Source: 38-11 sp964539975
GTDB lineage: Bacteria; Bacillota; Clostridia; Tissierellales; Dethiosulfatibacteraceae
Direction: 5' to 3'
DNA length: 64,000 nucleotides
NCBI GenBank assembly: GCA_964539975.1
Contig: CAZIKK010000007.1
Location: forward strand, 41,521 to 105,520
Shown one piece after another: positions 59,334-64,000 of the stretch. A model generated the notes under the pieces. It was not told where the DNA came from. It saw only the letters and a list, made by a program, of their open reading frames with translations, and did no database searches. The position numbers were made by a program, and so were the translations under genes. Positions within the stretch are counted from its first letter, which is position 1. Every line of letters begins with the position of its first letter.

Positions 59334-60236
59334 ATGAGCATTGCCAATAATATTAAGGATGTAGCACTTATTTTTGAGGGTGGCGGAATGCGTGCCAGCT
59401 ACACAGCAGGATTTGTCAATAATTTACTTGAAAATGAAATATACTTTGACTATGTTGCCGGTATATCTGCGGGGGCAAGCCACAGTGTCAATTATCTGTC
59501 TAGAGATACTAGGAGGACAAAAAGGTCCTTTGTTGATTTGGTTCTCGACCCTAATTTTGGTGGCTGGGCCTCATTCTGTAAGGGAGAAGGCTTTTTTCGG
59601 GCCCAGTATATCTATGAGGAAACTCCCAAACTTGATGCTTCATTGCCTTTTGACTGGCAAACTTTTGATTCAAACCCTGCACAGCTTAGAATCGGAGCGT
59701 TTAACCGTGATAAGGGAGAAATGGTCTATTATACAAAAAATGATATGCAAAGCATACAGGAACTGATGAAAATTGTCCGTTCCTCGTCATCTTTGCCTAT
59801 TTTTATGCCACCAACTTACTATAAGGGAGATTACTACATTGATGGTGGAGTTACTGGAGGAATTGCGTTAGATATCGCAAAGAGTGATGGTTTTGAGAAA
59901 TTCTTTGTTGTTTTAAGCCAGGAAAAAGGCTACAGAAAGAAACCTGCAAAAGCTGCCAGATTCATTAAAGCATTCTATAAAAAATATCCGTATGCTGCTG
60001 AAGCCATGTTAAAGCGACATATCTCATACAACGAAACATTGGAAGAGTTGGAAGAATTGGAAAAGCAAGGTAAAGCTTTGCTCATCTACCCGGATGAAAT
60101 GCCGGTATCCAATAGAGAGTTGAATTATGAGAAGCTATCCAGAAGCTATGAGATGGGATATGAACAAGGGAAAAGAGAACTGTCCAAATGGAAGGAATTT
60201 TTGTATCATCCTGTCGTGGAAGGACAACACAAATAA
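59334..60236 (+). CDS. Patatin-like phospholipase (RssA/YjjU-type)
   Basis: A 300-residue Ser-Asp hydrolase. The oxyanion loop is FEGGGMRASYTAGF, the nucleophile Ser in AGISAGASHS (GxSxG) and the catalytic Asp in YIDGGVTGG. The C-terminal 80 residues are charged and helical. Bacterial patatins hydrolyse acyl lipids, but the role of the intracellular RssA/YjjU group is not settled. The ATG follows AAGGGGATCAG. Monocistronic between the helicase and the gpx promoter. Confidence 0.92.
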   Translation: MSIANNIKDVALIFEGGGMRASYTAGFVNNLLENEIYFDYVAGISAGASHSVNYLSRDTRRTKRSFVDLVLDPNFGGWASFCKGEGFFRAQYIYEETPKLDASLPFDWQTFDSNPAQLRIGAFNRDKGEMVYYTKNDMQSIQELMKIVRSSSSLPIFMPPTYYKGDYYIDGGVTGGIALDIAKSDGFEKFFVVLSQEKGYRKKPAKAARFIKAFYKKYPYAAEAMLKRHISYNETLEELEELEKQGKALLIYPDEMPVSNRELNYEKLSRSYEMGYEQGKRELSKWKEFLYHPVVEGQHK

Positions 60237-60246
60237 GAATACAGTA

Positions 60247-60275
60247 TTGACAGATCAGGGATATAATGATAATAT
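60247..60275 (+). promoter_or_regulatory. Promoter of the gpx-ohrR operon
   Basis: TTGACA (60247-60252), 17 bases, TAATAT (60270-60275). A TATAAT at 60262 is only nine bases from the -35 box and is not used with it. Confidence 0.7.
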
Positions 60276-60299
60276 TTACCTAAATAAATTTTACGCAAT

Positions 60300-60327
60300 T
60301 AAATAGCGCAAAATAAATAGCGCAAAA
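60300..60327 (+). repeat. Tandem 14-base duplication in the gpx leader
   Basis: TAAATAGCGCAAAA is present twice back to back (60300-60313, 60314-60327), and TAAAT begins a third copy before the ribosome site. A preceding TTACGCAATT is related. It may be a regulator-binding region (the operon encodes an OhrR-type repressor) or a slippage product. Confidence 0.6.
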
Positions 60328-60344
60328 TAAATGGAGGGAAAACA

Positions 60345-60875
60345 ATGAATGTCTATGATAAAGTAGTTGAAAAAATTGATGGTAATAAGATAGAATTAAA
60401 AGAGTACGAAGGAAAAGTCTTGTTGATTGTAAATACGGCAACGGGGTGCGGCTTTACACCTCAGTATGATGGTTTAGAAACTTTGTACAAAAAATACAAA
60501 GACAAAGGGTTAGAAATTCTTGACTTTCCGTGTAATCAGTTCCTAAATCAAGCTCCTGGCACAAATGAGGAGATTGCAAGTTTTTGCCAAGTAAATTTTG
60601 GAACTTCTTTCCAAACATTTGCTAAAATTGAAGTCAATGGGGATCAAGCGCATCCGTTGTATCAATACCTCAAAAAAGAATTGCCAGAAGATATAGACAA
60701 TGGCAAGATGGAAGACTTGCTGAAACAGCTAGAAGGCAAGTTCTTTGTAGACAAAGGTGAAATTCAATGGAATTTCACAAAATTCCTAATAGATAAAGAA
60801 GGAAAACCTATCAAACGCTTTGCCCCTACAGTGACACCAGAAGAGTTGGAGTCACATATAGAGGAATTGTTGTAG
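60345..60875 (+). CDS. Glutathione peroxidase-family thiol peroxidase
   Basis: A 176-residue Gpx-fold peroxidase. The peroxidatic residue is cysteine, Cys35 in NTATGCGFTPQYDGL, not selenocysteine. A second cysteine in LDFPCNQF and the Trp-Asn-Phe of IQWNFTKFLID complete the active site. Such bacterial proteins use thioredoxin to reduce hydroperoxides. The ATG follows GGAGGG. It is 13 bases upstream of an OhrR-type repressor gene, a layout that points to induction by organic hydroperoxide. Confidence 0.94.
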   Translation: MNVYDKVVEKIDGNKIELKEYEGKVLLIVNTATGCGFTPQYDGLETLYKKYKDKGLEILDFPCNQFLNQAPGTNEEIASFCQVNFGTSFQTFAKIEVNGDQAHPLYQYLKKELPEDIDNGKMEDLLKQLEGKFFVDKGEIQWNFTKFLIDKEGKPIKRFAPTVTPEELESHIEELL

Positions 60876-60888
60876 AAAGAGGCTATTT

Positions 60889-61332
60889 ATGAGCTATGAA
60901 CAGTTAAAACTATCCAATCAATTATGCTTTCCCCTGTATGCTGCTTCCAGAAAGGTAACGCGTGCTTATGCGACAATTCTTGCTCCCTTTGGATTGACTT
61001 ATACCAAATACATTGTCATGTTGGTTTTATGGGAACAAGATCAGCTTGGGGTAAAAGAGTTGGGTGCTTACTTGATGCTTGACTCGGGAACACTGACCCC
61101 TTTGTTGAAGAAGCTTGAATCGCAAGGATTATTGACACGAGAAAGAAGACAAGAGGATGAAAGAAATGTCAGTATCAGCTTAACTAAAGCAGGACAAGAA
61201 CTGAAAGAAAAAATGGCTCATATTCCTTTTGAAATAGGCAAGACTTTAGGTTTGACACTCGAAGAGATCAATCAACTCCATCAACTTCTTTATAAATTAT
61301 TGGGAGACGAATACATGAGGCGTCTTAAATAA
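60889..61332 (+). CDS. ohrR: Organic hydroperoxide-sensing repressor, OhrR type (MarR family)
   Basis: A 147-residue winged-helix dimer. It closely follows B. subtilis OhrR: LKLSNQLCFPLYAASRKVTRAY with the sensor Cys13 (Cys15 in B. subtilis), LLWE-type LVLWEQDQ, LDSGTLTPLLKKLESQGLL as the recognition helix and DERNVSISLT as the wing. Oxidation of the Cys by hydroperoxide releases DNA. Its likely target is its own operon with the peroxidase gene. ATG after AAAGAGG. A terminator follows the stop by 17 bases. Confidence 0.92.
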   Translation: MSYEQLKLSNQLCFPLYAASRKVTRAYATILAPFGLTYTKYIVMLVLWEQDQLGVKELGAYLMLDSGTLTPLLKKLESQGLLTRERRQEDERNVSISLTKAGQELKEKMAHIPFEIGKTLGLTLEEINQLHQLLYKLLGDEYMRRLK

Positions 61333-61349
61333 TACTATTTGTAACATAT

Positions 61350-61384
61350 AAACAGGAATTTTCTTTAGAGAATTCCTGTTTTGC
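61350..61384 (+). terminator. Terminator of gpx-ohrR
   Basis: AAACAGGAATT (61350-61360) pairs with AATTCCTGTTT (61371-61381), loop of ten bases, short T tract. Confidence 0.82.
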
Positions 61385-61399
61385 GAGGGAGATAGATAT

Positions 61400-62842
61400 A
61401 TGAAAAAACGAGCGAGCGGTATATTAATGCCTATTAGTGCACTTCCTGGAAGGTACGGCATTGGAGATTTTGGACGTAAGGCCTATCAGTTTGTTGACTT
61501 TTTGAGTAAAAGCAACCAACATTATTGGCAAATTCTGCCGATGGTAATGACTGGGCCTGGCAACTCACCATATCAAAGCGTTTCGGCTTTTGCAGGGAAT
61601 CCACTTTATATTAATCTTGATGAGCATGCATCATACTTGGATGATACTTGGCACAGAACAGACTATGATAGGGCATGGGAAATAAAAGACAAGCTGCTTA
61701 GAAGCCTATTCATTGAAAAGAGAAAAGAATGGGAAGAAGAAATGACGTTGTTTTATAAAAAAGAACAGTCTTGGTTAAGGCCTTTTTCTCTTTTCTTGTC
61801 GATTAAAGCTCACATGAAGAATAGGCCTTGGCAGACATGGCCAGAGAAATACAAGGACATCAACTCTAGCCAAGTCCAGAATTTTGAACAAAGCAACCAA
61901 GACGAAATCAAATATTGGCACTTTACACAATACTTATTCTATTCACAGTGGAAGGAGTTAAAAAGATATGCCAACGATCGCGGTGTCAAGATAATGGGGG
62001 ACTTGCCCATTTATGTGGCGGATGATAGCGCCGATGTTTGGGCTAGCCCCCAATTATTTAAGCTAGATTCAAACGGACATCCTCTTTTCAAGGCAGGTGT
62101 TCCGCCAGATGCTTTTTCGAAAGAAGGGCAACTTTGGGGAAACCCTGTATATAATTGGAATATCATGGAAGAAAGGGGTTATGACTGGTGGAAAAAAAGG
62201 ATCGAACATAGCTTTAAATTGGTTGATTCATTAAGGTTGGATCATTTCAGAGGGTTTGAATCCTATTGGGAGATTGAATACGATGCGAAAGATGCCACAA
62301 CTGGACAATGGGTGAAAGGTCCAGGCATGAAACTATTTGATGCATTGAAAGATGAATTGGGAGACCTGGATATTATTGCAGAAGATTTAGGACTGATAAC
62401 AGATGAAGTTCAAGAATTGATTAAAGAAACAGGATTTCCAGGAATGAGAGTGCTCCAATTTGCTTTTGATGACAATATGGCCAATCCACATTTACCCCAC
62501 AACCATGAAAAAAACGATGTTGTCTATACGGGGACTCATGACAACAATACAATCATGGGTTGGTGGGAGAATCTTTCAACTCATCGGCGAATGGATGTGC
62601 GAGAGTACTTCAAATTGAATAAAGATGAAGGGATTAATTGGGGGATGATCAGAGGGGCATGGAGTTCTCCAGCTTATTTGTCAATTGCACAGATGCAAGA
62701 TTTTTTGTGCTTAGGCAGTGAGGCGAGGATGAACATACCAGCTACTCCGAAAGGTAATTGGACGTGGAGACTTGAACACTCCCTTCTAACAGATCAACTT
62801 GCTGAAAAAATCTCAGTTTTGACGAAACAATATGGTCGATAA
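61400..62842 (+). CDS. malQ: 4-alpha-glucanotransferase
   Basis: A 480-residue GH77 enzyme (amylomaltase) that transfers alpha-1,4-glucan chains in maltose or glycogen use. Family marks are RASGILMPISALPG(RYGIGDFG), GPGNSPYQSVSAFAGNPLY, GDLPIYVADDSADVW, the nucleophile Asp in SLRLDHFRGFESYW, the acid/base Glu in IIAEDLG and the THDNNT motif. Length is normal for the bacterial type. ATG after AGGGAGA. No other glycogen genes adjoin it; it has its own terminator upstream. Confidence 0.95.
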   Translation: MKKRASGILMPISALPGRYGIGDFGRKAYQFVDFLSKSNQHYWQILPMVMTGPGNSPYQSVSAFAGNPLYINLDEHASYLDDTWHRTDYDRAWEIKDKLLRSLFIEKRKEWEEEMTLFYKKEQSWLRPFSLFLSIKAHMKNRPWQTWPEKYKDINSSQVQNFEQSNQDEIKYWHFTQYLFYSQWKELKRYANDRGVKIMGDLPIYVADDSADVWASPQLFKLDSNGHPLFKAGVPPDAFSKEGQLWGNPVYNWNIMEERGYDWWKKRIEHSFKLVDSLRLDHFRGFESYWEIEYDAKDATTGQWVKGPGMKLFDALKDELGDLDIIAEDLGLITDEVQELIKETGFPGMRVLQFAFDDNMANPHLPHNHEKNDVVYTGTHDNNTIMGWWENLSTHRRMDVREYFKLNKDEGINWGMIRGAWSSPAYLSIAQMQDFLCLGSEARMNIPATPKGNWTWRLEHSLLTDQLAEKISVLTKQYGR

Positions 62843-62918
62843 AGCACCACAATAGAAGATTGCTGATTGATCAAAAAAGATGATATAATAAAGACAAATC
62901 ATTTCAGGGAGGGTTATA

Positions 62919-63236
62919 ATGGATCAAATAAGAGAAAACCTAGATTATTTCATTGAAAAACACCCAGAAATCTATGAAGCGTATCAAGCTTATGGAAAAA
63001 TGGTTCATACTGAGGGTGGACCAGTAGATGAAAAGACCCGATGGTTAGTCAAAGTCGCAATATCTGCAACACAAGGATACACTTACGCCTTGCATACTCA
63101 CATGAAAAAAGCTGTAGCTGCAGGGTGTGACAAAGAAGAAATTAAACATGTAATCATGTTGGTTGCCCCTAGTGTCGGATTTCCAAGAATGATGGAATCT
63201 TTGATGGTTTATCGAGACATGTTTGAAAAAGAATAA
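62919..63236 (+). CDS. Carboxymuconolactone decarboxylase/AhpD-like protein
   Basis: A 105-residue all-helical protein of the CMD/AhpD fold. LVKVAISATQGYTYALHTHMKKAVAAGCDKEEIKHVIMLVAPSVGFPR fits the family, but the CxxC pair that carries AhpD peroxidase-reductase activity is missing (YTYALHTH in its place), so a thiol redox role is unlikely. Forms oligomers in relatives. Function unknown. The ATG follows GGGAGGG. Confidence 0.85.
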   Translation: MDQIRENLDYFIEKHPEIYEAYQAYGKMVHTEGGPVDEKTRWLVKVAISATQGYTYALHTHMKKAVAAGCDKEEIKHVIMLVAPSVGFPRMMESLMVYRDMFEKE

Positions 63237-63255
63237 TAGAAACTATAAATAATAA

Positions 63256-63284
63256 TTGAAAAACATCACCTGTTGTATTAGAAT
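63256..63284 (+). promoter_or_regulatory. Promoter of tRNA-Pro
   Basis: TTGAAA (63256-63261), 17 bases, TAGAAT (63279-63284), ending 14 bases before the tRNA. Confidence 0.75.
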
Positions 63285-63298
63285 GGTAGAGGTGAAGT

Positions 63299-63375
63299 CG
63301 GGGCATAGCTCAGTTTGGTAGAGTGCTTGACTGGGGGTCAAGAGGTCGCAGGTTCAAGTCCTGTTGCTCCGACCA
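63299..63375 (+). tRNA. tRNA-Pro (anticodon GGG), CCA encoded
   Basis: Acceptor arms CGGGGCA and TGCTCCG (one G-T pair), D-arm with AGCTCAGTTTGGTAGAGT, anticodon stem CTTGA/TCAAG around loop CTGGGGG (anticodon GGG), T-arm GCAGGTTCAAGTCCTGT, discriminator A and encoded CCA. A terminator follows. Confidence 0.95.
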
Positions 63376-63385
63376 TATAAAAAAA

Positions 63386-63426
63386 GAAAAACCTTGCAAT
63401 CTTTGGGATTGTGGGTTTTTTGTTTT
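63386..63426 (+). terminator. Terminator of tRNA-Pro
   Basis: AAAACC...GCAATC (63388-63401 region) pairs with GATTGT...GGGTTTT, followed by TTTTTTGTTTT. The stem has one internal loop. Confidence 0.82.
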
Positions 63427-63576
63427 AGGGTGAGTGCGCAATAATAGATGCATTTGGCAATCAATAGTGCAATTACCCATGCCGTTAACTTTTATTATGT
63501 CATTTATATAACTGTTTATCTTGGCAAGAGGGTCTTTTCAGTAATAGAAATAAAGCATCACCAAAGGAGACAAGTT

Positions 63577-63925
63577 TTGACTAAACATTTTAAGAGTACC
63601 TTGATCGTATTGGTGTCAGCTTTACTGATAGCGTTGTATTTTTTCTATAAAAATGGGTATGTAATAAGTGAGATGTTTTTCTTTGTGGGTTTTTGTGATC
63701 TTTGGGACCTTCTTCTCATTCCGATGGATGGGTGAAAATGCGAGTCTAATGGGCATTGAAGGGAACTTGGCGAGATTTCTTGTGTCACAATTCAGTGAAA
63801 GCATGTACTCGGATCAGAATGCTGATACGTTTAAGGGAAGTCATTTTAGCATGGACTTGATATTCTTGATTCTTGCCATTGCAAACCTTTTATTGTCATT
63901 TGTCGCGTATTACAGGGAAAAGTAA
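63577..63925 (+). pseudogene. Small membrane protein (DUF3899-like), frameshifted
   Basis: TTG at 63577 follows AAAGGAG. Frame one encodes a first membrane helix (TLIVLVSALLIALYFFYKNG) and YVISEMFFFVGF, then runs into 'CDLWDLLL' and a stop. Frame two, one base on, continues as VIFGTFFSFRWMGENASLMG and, after a polar part, ends in a second helix (LIFLILAIANLLLSFVAYY). Taking out one T of the TTTTT at 63690-63694 gives a seamless VGFVIFGTFF, so the gene looks broken by a single inserted T. The repaired protein, about 115 residues with an N-terminal and a C-terminal helix, resembles DUF3899 proteins by eye. A sequencing error is possible. The last 75 bases of the window hold nothing I can name. 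Confidence 0.65.
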
Positions 63926-64000
63926 AACTATAAAATTAGAATATTGGGCTCTGTAAACTAAAAATGAAAGATTAGCACAATGTTTTCATAGAATAGCTTA

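Noticed and set aside
60247..60267. TTGACA with the TATAAT at 60262
   Set aside because: The spacing is only nine bases. The same -35 box pairs at 17 bases with TAATAT at 60270.
63668..63735. Programmed ribosomal frameshift in the small membrane-protein gene
   Set aside because: No slippery heptamer with a following stem or pseudoknot is evident. A simple extra T in a short run explains it better.
1..64000. Mobile elements, prophage, CRISPR arrays, rRNA
   Set aside because: No transposase, integrase, phage structural gene, regularly spaced repeats or rRNA segment was seen anywhere in the window.

Overview
The window reads as a chromosomal segment of a low-GC, Gram-positive-type Firmicute, most likely a motile, peptide- and amino-acid-using member of the Clostridia. 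The reasons are AT-rich coding sequence, strong AGGAGG-type ribosome sites with frequent TTG and GTG starts, the typical Firmicute run gltX-cysS-mrnC-rlmB-yacP, a UPF0291 (YnzC-type) small protein, a LiaFSR-type three-gene system, CheC/CheD with a sigma-D-like promoter, and an OhrR-type regulator. I see no phage, insertion sequence, CRISPR array or rRNA. Genus-level assignment is not possible from the sequence alone.

Layout. 1-6.4 kb: the 3' part of a class B penicillin-binding protein interrupted by a 100-N assembly gap, a degenerate MinD-like NTPase, an OmpR/EnvZ-type two-component pair, glmM, an antisense zinc-ribbon gene, a CcpA-like LacI regulator and a UPF0291 gene. 6.4-12.6 kb: a secreted SH3b/Amidase_3 cell-wall hydrolase (minus strand), then a translation/RNA-maturation operon (gltX, cysS, mrnC, rlmB, yacP). 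12.6-28.3 kb: a 14-gene, tightly packed peptide-catabolism operon. It opens with a GntR/FCD regulator behind a near-consensus promoter and a perfect 32-bp palindromic operator. It then encodes a PLP C-S lyase/aminotransferase, an unknown 100-residue protein, an imidazolonepropionase-like amidohydrolase, three M24 peptidases, an S9 peptidase, an M20 peptidase and a full Dpp/Opp ABC importer, and ends at a clear terminator.

28.4-36.2 kb: mutY, an AlaX-type editing protein, RluA and PhzF on the other strand, a GNAT acetyltransferase, a MerR regulator fused to a zinc-ribbon/methyltransferase-like region, and a secreted flavoprotein reductase lipoprotein. 36.3-41.8 kb: a second ABC importer with a DUF3798-type lipoprotein, a double ATPase and two permeases. 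41.8-46.2 kb: a rhodanese lipoprotein, a methyltransferase, small proteins, a nitroreductase and an M20 dipeptidase. 46.2-49.3 kb: structured DNA followed by a LiaF-LiaS-LiaR-type envelope-stress operon.

49.3-64 kb: a structured leader before a MazG-type gene, RarD, tRNA-Gly(CCC), ptsI, an aromatic-acid-exporter-like protein, cheC-cheD, a metallo-beta-lactamase/homoserine-dehydrogenase fusion, an amidase lipoprotein, a DEAD-box helicase behind a possible attenuator leader, a patatin, a gpx-ohrR pair, malQ, a carboxymuconolactone-decarboxylase-like protein, tRNA-Pro(GGG), and a small membrane-protein gene broken by one extra T.

The strongest leads are the MBL-homoserine dehydrogenase fusion, the operator-controlled triple-M24 peptide operon, the MerR-methyltransferase-like sensor, the two structured leaders (before mazG and the DEAD-box gene), and the reductase lacking the usual fumarate-reductase active-site His. 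Assignments come from motif recognition by eye; no database search was run.
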